64,000 nucleotides of DNA, taken from Mixia osmundae IAM 14324 (lineage: Eukaryota > Basidiomycota > Mixiomycetes > Mixiales > Mixiaceae). Positions within the stretch are counted from its first letter, which is position 1; every line of letters starts with the position of its first letter. Location of the stretch: assembly GCF_000708205.1 (NCBI RefSeq), contig NW_014575552.1:310001-374000 (forward strand). Direction: 5' to 3'. Below are positions 52,730 through 64,000 of this stretch, piece after piece. A model generated the notes under the pieces. That model worked only from the letters and a program-made list of their open reading frames with translations, was not told where the DNA came from and ran no database searches. Made by a program: the position numbers and the translations under genes.

Positions 52730-54261
52730 TCAGGCCGTGTACGCAAAATAAGGGTTCTGCTTGTCTGTCAAATCCGAAGACGCTGCCTTGGCTGCCTCTG
52801 CCGCCATCTCGACCTGCGTCAACTTCGCGGCTCGTAATGTAAGCAGAGCGGCCTTCCGCTGTTGCGCTGCCAACGTCAGGCGTCTAAGAATCAAGCTGAG
52901 TGTCATCTCGATGACCAGCACGATCAAGCAGAGCAATTTGCCGGGCATGAAACTGCGACCGTCTTCAAAGATTTCTGTTCCCGCCAGGCTGCCCAGTGCC
53001 GCAGAGAACATGACTGCTGCACCGGCGAAAGCCTTCTTGGTGGACCCCGCCACGTTGGCAGCTATCCACGAGAAGATGATGGCAGGGCTCGAAGAGGCAA
53101 TGCCAGCTAGATACAGGCCTAATAGGGATAGCATCCTTGGGCCATCTGATGCCGCCAAGAGGACTATCCAGCCCACTACTGAGGGTGCTATTGCCAATAT
53201 AATTGGCCGCGAACGATCTTGTCTGCGATCAGATAGCGTGCAAACGATCAAGGTCATTGCGGACGCCAGCAGACCCATCGGACCGGACAAGAGCAAGACT
53301 GTACGATCGCTGTAGCCGTATGTGCCCATGAAAATGGTCGAAAATGACACGAGCGCAGAGCTGGGCAGAGCTCCAAGCAAGCTCATCAAGCAGAGTAGCC
53401 AGATTTTGATATCGTAGCAGGCTTCCAGCATCTGTTCGCGCTGGTTGCCATCGACCTTGCGGCTGGTCTGCTCCAGAGAAACTCTCTCCATGGCGATGAA
53501 CTGGACTATCATTAGCTTTCGGGCAGCCTCGATGTCGGCTCCGACTTTACTTTATCTTCGGGTGCAGCAGACGACCAAAGATGGGGGGCCTCGGGCAGGT
53601 ATAGCGTGACGATCAGCCCGACCAAGACAGCGAAGATGCCAAGCAAGATGAAGAGAAGCATGTAGCTCTTGAGCTTGTTATTGTGGGTATATGAAAGTGC
53701 ATATGCAAGCAAACCGCCGAGAACTTGCGTTAGGCCATCCATTGAGTAGAAGACAGCGATCCGCTTCGCCTTCTCTGAGCTCGTGTAAAAGTTGGAGACA
53801 ACAATAATGAGCAGGGGCGAGACACACGATTCGAGGGCTCCCAGCAGCATCCGACATAAGAAAAAGGCGACAAAAGATCTCGCGATAGACAGAAGGGCCA
53901 AAACGATGCCCCAGACGATGAGATTGCCGCCCAGATATAGCGGCAAGGGGAAACGCCGAGCGATGATCTGTGTTGGAAAGACCCACAGAATGTAGCCGAG
54001 ATGGAAACTGAGAGCCACGAGATTGTACTGCTGGCCGACGATGGGCAGATCAAGCACGGTCGCATAACGCAAAGCTGTTTTGTCAAGATATTGGGTCAGA
54101 TATACAGCTGACAGACATGTTGCCACAGCGACATCGATCTTTCGGAGCACTCTCTGCCTATCTGCGGCCGAGCTCTGGAAGACTCCGCAAGGTCCCTGTG
54201 CTCCCTGCTTGTCAGTGTGCTCGTGAGTCAGATTCACAGAGTCCGAGACGATGGCGGTCAT
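52730..54261 (-). CDS. Major facilitator transporter, Dal5/Tna1 (anion:cation symporter) type
   Basis: Exons are 54261-53551 and 53500-52730, giving 493 residues with about 12 membrane spans in two halves. CLSAVYLTQYLDKTALRYA is the first span region of the allantoate/nicotinate permease group. YNLVALSFHLGYILWVFPTQ and LLGALESCVSPLLIIV follow. The central loop SAAPEDKFIAMERV is made by the 50-base intron and matches the family. These permeases import organic anions such as allantoate, nicotinate, ureidosuccinate or pantothenate with protons; the substrate is not evident. It is divergent from BSD2. Confidence 0.88.
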
Positions 54262-54812
54262 CTGTCAGACAAGACCGATCGCGACAGCATGCAGAGTTTA
54301 CACGCCAGACAAGAGTTTGAGCAGCGCTAGGAGCAAGACGGCACTAGCGTGAGACCTATTGACTTCTTGAAAGGGCCCGAGCATCACTCGATGGGGCCTT
54401 GAGGCGTGAGGGTTAGGGCTCGTGTACAGGCTGATTGAGGTCTGCTGCCTGTCGCACATGACTCTTGACGCACGGAAACGAGTCATAGCTGACTGTAGCG
54501 CCGACACTGCTTCGCTTGAGGTGTCCTCGAGGCTTGGGTTGGCAGTATCGAGACTGTCTCGCTGCTCTGCCAATGCCGGCCAGATTCGATGGACAGCTCG
54601 CCGTGTTGAGTCACTATGCAAGCCAGAGGCATGGGATGCTGCTGCAGGATGGCCGGACAATGGGATGCTTGATGCTGGCTCTGACCAGCATGACGTGTCT
54701 CTTGTGTCTCGTAGAACTTGAGCAGCACGCAGGCGCCGAGGCGTCGTCCGTGTTCAGGCCCAAGTCCTGAGTGTCTGCGACCGACACGCTGCCACCATCT
54801 CGGCACAACAGC
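54262..54812. other. Divergent promoter region, no gene supported
   Basis: This is the 551-base gap between the transporter and BSD2 starts. Frames on both strands (for example minus 54298-54660) lack motifs. The BSD2 frame remains open upstream to about 54771 without an ATG, so a further 5' exon is conceivable. Confidence 0.5.
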
Positions 54813-56505
54813 ATGTGGAGGGCAGTCACGAGTGCCAGACGGGTGCTCGCAGGTGCTCAGGACGACGGCCGTCCCAGTTGGAACAACACCGCTTCGTCTG
54901 CCCAACATCCTTCGACCAGCTATGACCGATCACGTCAGCGTCCCTTTGGCGCAGCAGTAGCGACAGCAGCAAGCCGACTGACCAGCCGGGACGATGAGCT
55001 CGACGCCGCTTTTGACAACGAGGCCGATGGTGAGGCAAGCATGATCCTACAACAGCCCTATGATCGGCCGCCGAGGCACAGCTCCGACTCTCTACACGGC
55101 GACGGCGACGGCAATGAACACGATGCTGATATTGACGACGACGATGATGATGCTCGAGACGATGACCAGGACGATGAGGCGAGACCTCTGCGATCGCAGG
55201 CTCACCGACAACTACCAGGCTATGTCGATTCAGGCATAGCATTGTCTACAGTCAGCAGCACCCGAAGAGCGCCCACGAGCATCACGCGCTCGGATAGAAG
55301 ACCTCCCGGAACATACCATCCCGTCGGCTCGACCGCAGAAGACCACTCAGATTTGCCAGTCCCCGTCACACAGCCGACCGCCCTGGCAGGCTCACGGATG
55401 CGCGCTTGGCGACACCGACTGCTGCCGAGCTCGCTCCTTCACCCGGGCGCTCCCTCTATCCACACATCTCATTCCGGTCCAGGCTCGGGCAACGATGGCG
55501 TCTTTGCCAACCTGAATGCAAAGCCGGAAATGCGTCGGGGCGAGCATGGCCAGCTAGAATTCGTCGGCGGCGATGACGAAGGGGCAGGCAAAGAAGTTCC
55601 ACCTGTACGTCTTGCAGCAATGCGAGCAAAGAATCATTACTGATCACTTTCCTGCAGTCATACGAGGCAGCCTCTGCAGACACGACCCCACCCTACTGGG
55701 AGACCACCGTCATTGCCCCCTCTGGCTACCTATCGGGCAGTGACGATGTACTCGTAGATGGTCTGCCTGTCGGCAACTTCTTTGCTTTCGCCTGGAACCT
55801 TCTCGTCTCTATGAGCTTCCAATTTATCGGTATGTTCCGGCAGGTCGCGTGGGAGAGTACTAATCATCAACTGATTGGGCAGGTTTCTTGCTCACGTATC
55901 TCTTGCATACCTCTCATGCTGCCAAGAATGGCTCACGAGCTGGCCTGGGCATTACTATGATCCAATATGCGCTCTATCTGAGAAGCAGAGCTGCCATGAT
56001 TGCCAGAGGCGAGCTCGACAACGAGATTATCGGTCCAGGCTACGATCCGGCCGGCCAGAACAGCACGACGGCAGCTGCAATGAGTACATACGGGAGCGGT
56101 TGGGGCCTCTTCGGCACACCAGTCATGTCGGATACAAACGCGTCGTTACAAGAGGACGATGGCTCGCTCGCCGCCGCGACCACGCGTCGCCAAAGTCGCG
56201 GTGGTCTACCGCCAGCCAATTCATCGCTCTTCGCAGACGGTAGATTGGGACGAAATTTGACACTCATTGGCGAGCAAGATCAGCTCGATCCAGAAGCACG
56301 GCAAGGCATCATCAAAATGGCGGGCGCGGCGAATGACTATCTCTCATACGTCTTGCTCCTCATCGGCTGGATACTCGTGCTCGGGTCCTTTATCAATTAC
56401 TATAAAGCAGTCAGATACGCTCGAGCGATCCGCGACTCCGAGATCAATGCGCGAGCGAACGCGAACATTCTGTTTGACGCCACTGTTGCTCCACGGTCTG
56501 CCTGA
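54813..56505 (+). CDS. BSD2: Bsd2/Ndfip-type membrane adaptor for ubiquitin ligase
   Basis: Exons are 54813-55604, 55658-55829 and 55883-56505, giving 528 residues. A disordered N-terminus has Asp-rich runs (near 100-115). DGVFANLNAKPEM is the Bsd2 lead-in. Two PY-type motifs follow: EVPPSYEAASAD (across the splice) and TPPYWETT. Three membrane spans carry FAFAWNLLVSMSFQFIGFLL, the conserved HTSHAAKNGSRAGLGITMIQ and YVLLLIGWILVLGS. Bsd2 recruits Rsp5 to metal transporters and misfolded membrane proteins for vacuolar sorting. A larger than usual loop (about 370-450) lies between spans. The start is the first in-frame ATG. Confidence 0.93.
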
Positions 56506-56858
56506 TTTCTGCCGTCACAAAGCTCATCCATGTTGTCGTTAAGCCATTGCAGGCCTCTGTACAGCCGTACACGTAGAGGCGTTCTCGCAGAAGACTGACC
56601 GAGATCGACCAATTTGTACATCAACATCACGACTTGTACTGCGGTATCCCACAAACTGCAAGGATTGGCTTCAACAAGGAGCTGTGACAACAACGTGCTT
56701 GACCTTGCATCGACAGAGCTTGGGGCTTGCGCCGCCAAGGATTCAACAACAATACCAAGGAGAGGGTAAGTGGGAGACAGAAGACCAACGTCTTTGTAGC
56801 CTAAAATCATATAGCTGACTGCGAGCAGAGCAATTAATTACATCGATTCCCGTGAAGC
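56506..56858. other. Convergent 3' intergenic region, no gene seen
   Basis: This lies between the BSD2 and MED12 stop codons. Minus-strand frames here are short and lack motifs. No RNA gene or repeat was recognised. Confidence 0.6.
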
Positions 56859-59800
56859 TCATCGCTTGCGCTTTGCCGCAGCGGGAACCGCGGCTGATCC
56901 TGATTGGACGCGAGCGGCAAGGATTGGCGCTGGTCTGAGAGAGCGCCGAAAGTCCCTCGCCCATAACGCATCAGTCAACAGCGGTGTTTCGGAATCGAAG
57001 GTGCTACGCTTGCCGAGCCCTCTGCCTTCGTTTTCTGTCCTCGGGTCCACACATTGGTCCAAGATACTGACGTCAAAGTCAGCAAGATCCAATGCGCGCG
57101 TGTTCGCCAGGCCTTTTGTAAGGCTGTCTGCGCTGGCGCTAGCTTCGACCGATTCGATGAGGTCCCAAGTCGGTAAGTCAATCCGCTCACAGCTCGTGTC
57201 ATCTTCACGAATATGGGAGAGCAGGCCCAGTTGGCTATCGATCTCGGCTGAGAACGCCATCTTGTATAGTCTGGAGAGAACACGCTCGCAATTGGGTCCA
57301 TGCAGAGCGTGTCTCGTTGCTGACTCGCGAGCTGTTCGTGCAATTCGGAGCAGTTCCTGAGTCTCTTTCGGTATGCCAGCGACAGCTGCGGTATATCATT
57401 TAGCTCTCGTCTCACTAGGCTGCTGCCTAAATTACCTTCGAAGCAAGCTGACAGGCAATCGAGGAAATACACAAGACAGCTCTGCTCGCGCATAGCCTAA
57501 GATCCCTCCGTAATCAGCAGGGTGTCAGACGCAGACTACCTGCAGCTTACTATCTGATGCGCTAGTCGAGCAGTCGATGTGGCTTGACATGACTCACCAA
57601 GTCTGAGTTGCAATGTCATGCAGCGAATCAAGATGACGTTGTCAGATTCTACAGCAGCAGGCGGGGTGAAGCGCTCAGAAGCAGAGAGGCTGAGCGCAAG
57701 ACATACCAGCCGGCGGGCGGCGAGTAGCTGCGCTGACGTCTGACAATCACTCTCCAGACCAAGCATTTCGAGTTCGCGCTTGACCAAGTTTGTTAGATGA
57801 TGCGTCATGAGAGGTTCTCGCGAGGTCAAGCATTCGGACATGAGACGGGCAGCGATCTCTTCGGAAGAGAAATTGGAGAGCATATCTTTACTCATCGCGT
57901 GCTCATCCTGACTGATGGATAGGGCGTCGGCAAAGAGCTCGATCTTGCAACGATGCGCAATCCTTAGCCAGGACTGGCAGGGCGGAAGGTCCGAGTCGCT
58001 CTCCTGCACGGCCGCAGATGCCAGCTCGCGCATGAACCGCGGTTCGAGGGTATCTAAGCCGTGGACTTCCCGCCGCTGATTCCAAGAGGCCAGTATTTCG
58101 ACTGGTTTTGCCAGGAAGTTGATCAAGAAGGGTGGGCTGGCCAGCACCAAACGGCACAGATTCTGTTCGCAGCCAGTTGCGCGAGCCTCGACGAGGTCGA
58201 GATCAGCAAGCACGTTCGCGACTAGCTGAACGTCAAGCTGGCATGAACAGACTGCACTGTCCGCTCGCACTTGTTCGATCGCTGGCAGCGAATGCGGAGC
58301 AAGAAGTAAAGTCAGACTTGAAGTGAAGACTGTGGTCATGGAGCCGATGTGGCTCGACCCCGACACCGCGAGACAGCATGGTGAGATGATATAGCGAAGG
58401 GCATCTTCGAGCAACAGTAAACCCTTCGCGACCAATCGAGGCGCCAAGGCGAGCAGCTGCGGCGCAGTGCGCTCTGAGCTGCAATCTGCCAAGGCAAGCT
58501 TGGCCTCGCGTTGGCAGATCTCGCCCACGCGCTGGTCAAGATCGACTAAGAGCAGGAGGACTGTTTCAATATCTTCCGCGAAGACACCGTCGCTGGGCGC
58601 TTCCGACAGCCAGTGTATAACTGCTTTGACAATGATGGATGCTGAACCTTCGCAGTCGCGATATTTATGCCACAGAGAGCTGCCGAGCTGACTTATATTA
58701 ATTTGCGATCGTAGCAAGGCCTGCAAGTCATGTAGCACGTCCGCGCTGACGATGAAGCGCTCTGATACGGTCGCAATGGGCGAGGGTCGGATGTGCGTGG
58801 GGACCAAGCTGCTCAGGGTTTCGCGATCATGCGCGCTGATGCATGTGGCGAAGCCAGGACGGCGCAAGGCACAAGTCAGACGGGCAGAGCAATGCCCACT
58901 GTGGTGTAGCTGGAAGCAGATGGTCAGCATGTCCTTGACTACATCGTCCAGGGCGACAGCGACGATTTTGAGAACAGTCAGGTTGCCGAGCACTACGTCG
59001 CTCAAGAGTAGTGCACATTCCTCTGTTCGACAATGCTTACTAAGAGCCTGGAGGCAGCCTTGTAAGCTCAGGAAGTCGCGCGTGGCCGTACAAAGCAGCA
59101 GCAATTCGGCGGTAGCGTGTATACTCGATCCTGCGATAAGATGCGGGAGCAAGCGGGGGATGACGTGCCTGCGCAACACATTCATGCTCGTCGCACGACT
59201 TCGAGACGCAGATGAGTCGCTGAGCTGTAATCGGCAAGCTTGTAGCCATTCAGCAACAGCGGGCATGTCAGAGGCGTCCACTTGTCCCAGGAGTGCTAGC
59301 TGTTCGCGTAGAGCAGCGCTCGAAAGATTGTTATCGTGCAGAATTTGCAAGCTTGCTATGATATCGATCCGTGGCGAATCTGAGCTATGACGCCTTCTCG
59401 TGCGCCCCATAGCAATCATACGCTGTCCATATATTGCCAGATCGAACACGTTTTGCGAGATCAGACAATCGAAGACGGTCAGCACAAGATCAGGCTGACA
59501 TGGCGATGAAGCGTCCATCTTGTCCAACCAAGCAGCTAAAGTCGACTGCAGATCGCGGGCAAGATAGCCGTTCGAGTGCAGGTGAGCCGCCATGAGCTTG
59601 GCGACGGCGAACTGACGGTAGTTCCCAGACCGAGTCCGGGACGTAGCCCAAGCTAGCGACAGCTCGAGTGAAGCTACCAGAGATTGTTGGCAACCGAAAA
59701 ACAGGCGCGCGAGCTTTGCAAAGTCACTTGTCTGCAGATTGATACCGTCGAGCAGGTCTAGGGGACGCAATGCGTTCCCGTTGATGTTGGCTTCGATCGA

Positions 59801-61110
59801 CTGGCTAGGGGAAGCACAAGTAATCCAGAGCGACCGCTGCGCTATGCACTTGAGGGCTTGAGCAAGCGCGGTCTGTTGCTGTATCGTGGAGCAGCCTGTC
59901 AGAATAGCTGCCTCAAGCTGCGGGCTGTGGCTCAGCCAAAGAGAGGGTAAAAGGAACACCTCGGGATCTGCGACGAATAGTCTGTGCAAGAGTGCTGACC
60001 AGTAAGAGATTCCCTGTCTGGAAAGAGGCAATGTTTCATCCGAGCTCAGCATCCTCTTCGCACAAGCAATGATAAGCGCAATTGAGAGATGGGTAGATCG
60101 AGCGTATGAGTGCACGAGGCAGATGGCAAGCTCGAGAACGTAGACAACGCGCGGCGCAGGCATCGTTTCTATCTGCTCAGTGATCCAGGCGAGCAGCACA
60201 GACAAGTCGAGCAGGTTTTCCGTTTGCAGACGTTGGACAAGCTCGAGACTGCAACCGATGTTAGTCAATCTAGCCCAGTACCGGCTGCAGTGGACGCACG
60301 AGTGCGCAACGCGCATTGTCCACCGCAGTCGCTGCTCCTCCTCGCTCAACATAGACTTTGTCTTCGTCACAAGGCTCATGCCGGGCCGAGGTTGCAATGC
60401 AGAAGACGGCATGGTGATCTCGGCGAGCTGCCTGCGCAGCATTTCGGTGATTTGCACGGTAAATTCGCGCGTATAGGTGGCGACCGAAAAGCCGGGCTTC
60501 TGCCGCTGACTGGCAATGTCTGAAGCGCCCACGATCTTGATGTACCAAAGAGCGCGCGATATGGGCACGCGCCGTTGAACAAGCATGCTAAGCAATTTCT
60601 CGCCCTTGAAGCTATGCGGTACTGTTTTGGAGAGCTTTGCAAGAGGCACGTCTGGACTCGCGAGATCACAGAGCCAGGCATCTCGTTTCTGATCGTTCAG
60701 AGTCGCACGCGCGGGCAAGCGAAATGAGGATGGTCTGCATGTTTCAAAGCAGTAAGTTGCAGGAGCATGCCTTGAGGAGAAAGACAGACTAACTCTACGA
60801 TGCTTCGAGCACGGGTTTGCTCCCTCAAGACGGCTTGCACCAGGCTCGACATGTGAACGAGCTGATCGGGCTTGCTGAGCTTGTCGTAGATCATCTGGTG
60901 AGCTGAAAATGTCTCCGAGTGCACTACTTTGACGTTAGCTAGTCCATCCTTGACTTCAGACTCGTCGGGTTCCCTCTGAGCTGCGTCGCAATGGGGTCCG
61001 AAGCCAGGGAAGCCGAGTCGACCGTCCGTCGTAGTCGACCATGCTCGTCTCCATTCGGGCGGCGAGAGCTGATAGGGGATCAAGGGCTGATCTAGCGCAT
61101 CATGCGCCAT
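56859..61110 (-). CDS. MED12: Mediator kinase-module subunit Med12/Srb8
   Basis: Exons are 61110-60794, 60734-57551, 57496-57436 and 57385-56859, giving 1362 residues. The Med12 N-terminus is clear: GFPGFGPH, VHSETFSAHQMIYDKLS, then across the first splice VEPSSFRLPARATLNDQKRD and VPLAKLSKTVPHSFKGEKLL. RRVPISRALWYIKIVGASDI and YTREFTVQITEMLRRQL follow. The long helical centre is typical. The final exons were joined by phase: HQI|AMREQSCLVYFLDC and FEAVAGIPKETQELL, leading to LPTWDLIESVE and the basic end AAAKRKR. Med12 links cyclin C-Cdk8 to Mediator and represses transcription. An apparent stop at 57536 is inside an intron. Confidence 0.9.
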
Positions 61111-61341
61111 GCCTTGCAGCTACTACTGTCTATCAGTGAGGCATTGGCGGGCAGGTAGACTTAGGAGCAGGGCCAGTCCTGCACTCGTGAGGCGCGAGCG
61201 CTTCTTGCCTCATGCTTCGAGATCAGCTTGGTGTATGATCGATATCGATCACCACTCCGATCATATCGATCATAGCGTGCTGGCGCTGGCTAGCTGGCTG
61301 ACTCACGAAGCTTGAAGGACGTATCTGTAGCTAGCTAGTCG

Positions 61342-63363
61342 ATGCAGCAGATGCCGGACGAGAGTGAGCCCTTGCTGTCTCAGGCTGGTGCAAGCGATGC
61401 AGAAGCGGAGCGAGGGCAGGCCGGGAGCCTAATCGGCCAGCTCCGTCGTCGAAAGACTTACGTTGGCTATGCCATCGTCTCCAGCTTCGTCTCTGGTTTC
61501 CTCATCCTCTTGATCGTCCTCATCGCTCAAGAGGCTCACTCCGGCTCACCTGACTCCCCGGCAGAGACGAAGCCTGTCTTCCCGCAGCTTCCCAAGCCTC
61601 AGCCAGGCCTCCGCAACCCGGCTTATCTCGTTCGCGGACGCCATGGCGCTGTTGCAGCGGAATCGGGCATTTGCTCAGACGTCGGGGTCGATGTTCTCAA
61701 GGAGAACGGCACGGCTACAGATGCAGCTATAGCTGCCACGCTGTGCATTGGCGTCGTAGACATGTTCAGCTCAGGCATCGGCGGCGGCGGCTTCCTCGTC
61801 ATCAGACCACCTGACTGCATCGCCGCTCTCGACCGGTCTGCCTGCCCTGTGCCCATTTCGATCGACTTCAGGGAAACAGCGCCCGAGGCCGCACACCCGC
61901 GCATGTTCGCAGACAATGCTCTCGCAAGCAAATTCGGTGGGCTTGCGATCGGTACGCCTGGCGAGCTCAGAGGCCTCCAAGCCGCTTACCAAGCCTACGG
62001 TGGCGGGGTATCATGGCGAAGACGTACGTGCTTCCTAGCGCCAACATCAGCGCTCAATGATCCGAACAGTCTTCGAGCCTAGCATAGAGATTGCTGACAA
62101 GGGTTGGCCCGCAACCGACGCGCTGATCAATAGACTCAAGGTAGACTTGTTGCCTGTATCGCAAGCTACGACCGAGCTGACGTAACAATCGATCAGCTCT
62201 TCGGAGCCTGGATGCTGGATGCGCCAGAGTGGGCTGAAATCTTCGCTCCCGCTGGCGACTTCCTCCGCCCGGGCGAGCTCATACGTCGGCCGGCCTTAGC
62301 ACGAACGCTGAGGACCGTCGCAGACAAGGGCGCAGATGCGTTCTATAAGGGAGCGATAGCGCACTCGATCGTCGAAACGACGAGAGCGGCGGGCGGTATC
62401 CTCACAAAAGCCGATCTGGCAAATTACAAGGCCGTCGTCGAGCAGGCTGCAAGGGGGACGTACCGCAATCGTACGATCTATACGACTCAGCTGCCATCGT
62501 CTGGTCCTATACTTATCTCGCTGCTCAACACACTCGAGCCGCTGGATTTGCTGGAGCAAGGCCGCACGGTCAAGAATATACACATCTTTCTCGAAGCGCT
62601 CAAATTCTCATTCGCACATCGCACTCACTTTGGCGATCCCGCTTTTCATGCCCAACCAGCTTATCTCGCCAAGCTCATGACGAAGCAATTCGGTCGCGAG
62701 ACGCTCGCAAATATCACTGGCGGCACACACTCGGTATCCTACTACAATCCTTTGTTCGATGTCAAGACCGATCATGGCACCATGCATCTGTCCGTCGTCG
62801 ATGCGCACGGCAGCGCGGTCTCACTGACGTCTACCGTCAACCTTCCGTTTGGCTCGCGCGTCATGGACCGCGAAACAGGCGTCATCCTGAACGATGAGAT
62901 GGACGATTTCGCCACTCCCGGCGTGCCTGATTACTTCGGCCTCGAGCCTTCGCCATTCAATTATCCAGAGGCTCGAGCCGGACTCGGAAAGCGACCACTA
63001 TCGAGCACAAGTGCTGTCTTGATGGACGATGCAGACGGCAAATTTCTACTTGCTCTGGGCGGCAGCGGCGGCTCGCGAATCTACAGCGCAGTCGCTCAAG
63101 TTATACTCAATCTTGATTGGGGTCAAGATCTATCTGCAGCGATACAAGAACCTAGAGTACACGATCAGCTCCTGCCAACGTACGTTTCCGTCGAGGGATC
63201 CTATTCGCCCGGCATTCTTGCTGGCTTGGCTCAGCGTGGCCATCGCGTTGAGCTCTTTGACATCAACATTGGCATTGCAGCCGTGCAAGCCGTTCAGAAG
63301 CTCGGCGGGTGGTTTTACGCCGCATCAGACAGTCGCAAGTGGGGACGAGCCGCTGCATACTAG
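61342..63363 (+). CDS. Gamma-glutamyltransferase, type II membrane form
   Basis: Exons are 61342-62023, 62070-62140 and 62197-63363, giving 639 residues. A cytoplasmic tail and one anchor (VSGFLILLIVLIAQ, near 55) precede the large subunit: GRHGAVAAESGICSDVG, IGGGGFLVIRP, FRETAPEAA and GTPGELRGLQAAY. The small subunit begins at the catalytic Thr in DHGTMHLSVVDAHGSAVSLT, followed by TVNLPFGSRV and GGSGGSRIYSAV. The enzyme self-cleaves before this Thr and removes gamma-glutamyl groups from glutathione, in the vacuole in yeast. It equals yeast Ecm38 by family. Both introns (46 and 56 bases) restore VSWRRLFEPSIEIA and LKLFGAWMLDAPEW. Confidence 0.95.
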
Positions 63364-63652
63364 GGTCTCAAAAGTGTGCCTCTGAGCACTGTCCGCCCCC
63401 ACACAAGCCATTAGCCCCGCGCAGCGCTCTTATTTGATGACATCTCGCGAGCTTATAGACAGCACCAGCAGCTCTGCTCGTCGAGATATACAATCTGCGC
63501 CAACTTGCGATATTGCTATTGCTGAGGCGGTCCGCAAGCCGAAGCCCTGACACGCAGCAGCTTAGAACGCTCAATGTTTTGCACGGAAGAGAGCGGACAC
63601 AGTTCTGCCGAGGTCGTTCATGTACACACAGGTACGCATTCAAGACAAAATC

Positions 63653-64000
63653 TTACAAGTCACAAGACGCATGCACGTTTCCTGTGATCGGATCAGTCGT
63701 CAGCGGGGTAGCAGTTGCGCTCGGCCGGCGCTCGTATGCTGAAGGACTGCCAAAGAAGGCTGCTCTGAGTGAGGACTGACTACGCGCTTTACGTGCTGCA
63801 CTCGGTCGTCGCACGGCGAGTGAAGACGACGACCCAAATGGACTTTCCCTCGGAGAGCCATGCTCGAGCTCTTCTTGGACGGATTCCTCTTCATCTCTCT
63901 GCCCCTGCATATTGGCATTGCTATGCACTGTCATGCGAAGAGGAAAAATCGAGGTCGCAGGCTGCTCCGCGATCGGATCGAGTATTGTGCTGCCGCGTCG
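63653..64000 (-). CDS. 3' end of an unrecognised gene entering from the right edge
   Basis: The minus-strand frame is open from the right edge to a stop at 63653, at least 115 codons. The chain is Ser/Arg/Pro-rich (GSPRESPFGSSSSLAV, RKARSQSSLRAAFFGSPSAY) and acidic in the middle (RDEEESVQEELEH), which fits a disordered C-terminus. No domain is seen. A splice near the end is possible, so the true stop may differ. The call rests on openness and composition only. Confidence 0.45.
   Translation of the reverse strand, partial: RRGSTILDPIAEQPATSIFPLRMTVHSNANMQGQRDEEESVQEELEHGSPRESPFGSSSSLAVRRPSAARKARSQSSLRAAFFGSPSAYERRPSATATPLTTDPITGNVHASCDL

Noticed and set aside
54298-54660. A 120-codon minus-strand frame upstream of the transporter
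   Set aside because: No motif, inside a divergent promoter region, and no splice support.
57536-57538. Stop codon apparently ending MED12 at 57536
   Set aside because: It lies inside the 54-base intron 57497-57550. Downstream exons continue in phase to a basic terminus at 56859.
61623-61931. Antisense frames over gamma-glutamyltransferase, ORC1 and other genes
   Set aside because: They are shadows of strongly supported genes on the other strand, produced by high GC and codon bias.
1-64000. Mobile elements, virus-like copies, CRISPR arrays or a biosynthetic gene cluster
   Set aside because: No reverse transcriptase, transposase, integrase or capsid sequence, no long repeats and no cluster of related enzymes were seen.

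Overview
The window is nuclear DNA from a gene-dense fungus. Almost all of its genes are interrupted by spliceosomal introns of about 40-65 bases with GT...AG ends and CTGAC/CTAAC-like branch sites. The gene set (Med12, Bsd2, Mdm10, Mrp10, Cmc4, Apc5, GT15 and OCH1-type mannosyltransferases, a Zn2Cys6 regulator) is fungal. The intron density (about 75 introns in some 36 genes), compact spacing and moderately high GC suggest a basidiomycete, perhaps a small-genome Pucciniomycotina such as Mixia. That placement is inference. I see no transposon, virus-like element, tRNA, rRNA or CRISPR array.

Layout. 1-8.9 kb: an OCH1-like glycosyltransferase running off the left edge, ORC1, a GCFC/PAXBP1-like splicing protein, and a C2H2 zinc-finger regulator. 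9.5-22.3 kb: TRS20, a coiled-coil protein with an HMMR-like tail, ribosomal protein S0, a nucleoside hydrolase, a short-chain dehydrogenase, a Tim17-family membrane protein, an amidohydrolase, a penta-EF-hand protein, CMC4, an asymmetric twin-ATPase ABC protein, and a Vip1-like RRM protein. 22.9-34.2 kb: an unrecognised membrane protein, phospholipase D, phosphoglycerate mutase, a Pom34-like nucleoporin, an F-box protein, a Cdc20/Cdh1 APC/C activator and a Rex3-type exonuclease. 34.7-46.3 kb: an S28 serine peptidase, an Hcs1/SMUBP2-like helicase, a GPI-type secreted protein, a GT15 mannosyltransferase, a bZIP-like protein and a Zn2Cys6 regulator. 46.4-64 kb: APC5, MRP10, a LYR-like protein, a PHO13-type phosphatase, MDM10, a Dal5/Tna1-type transporter, BSD2, MED12, gamma-glutamyltransferase, and an open frame running off the right edge.

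The genes are mostly unrelated housekeeping functions and do not form an operon or biosynthetic cluster. Loose themes are cell-cycle control (ORC1, the Cdc20/Cdh1 activator, APC5, an F-box protein), mitochondrial biogenesis (CMC4, MRP10, MDM10, a Tim17-family protein) and glycosylation. Neighbours are often convergent with only 1-9 bases between stop codons.

The most unusual signals concern splicing. Five introns appear to use GC donors. Several introns are stopless and a multiple of three, so they hide inside apparently continuous frames. One GT15 gene has a 14-base exon hidden in another frame, plus a 48-base insertion that looks like an intron whose donor has lost its first G.
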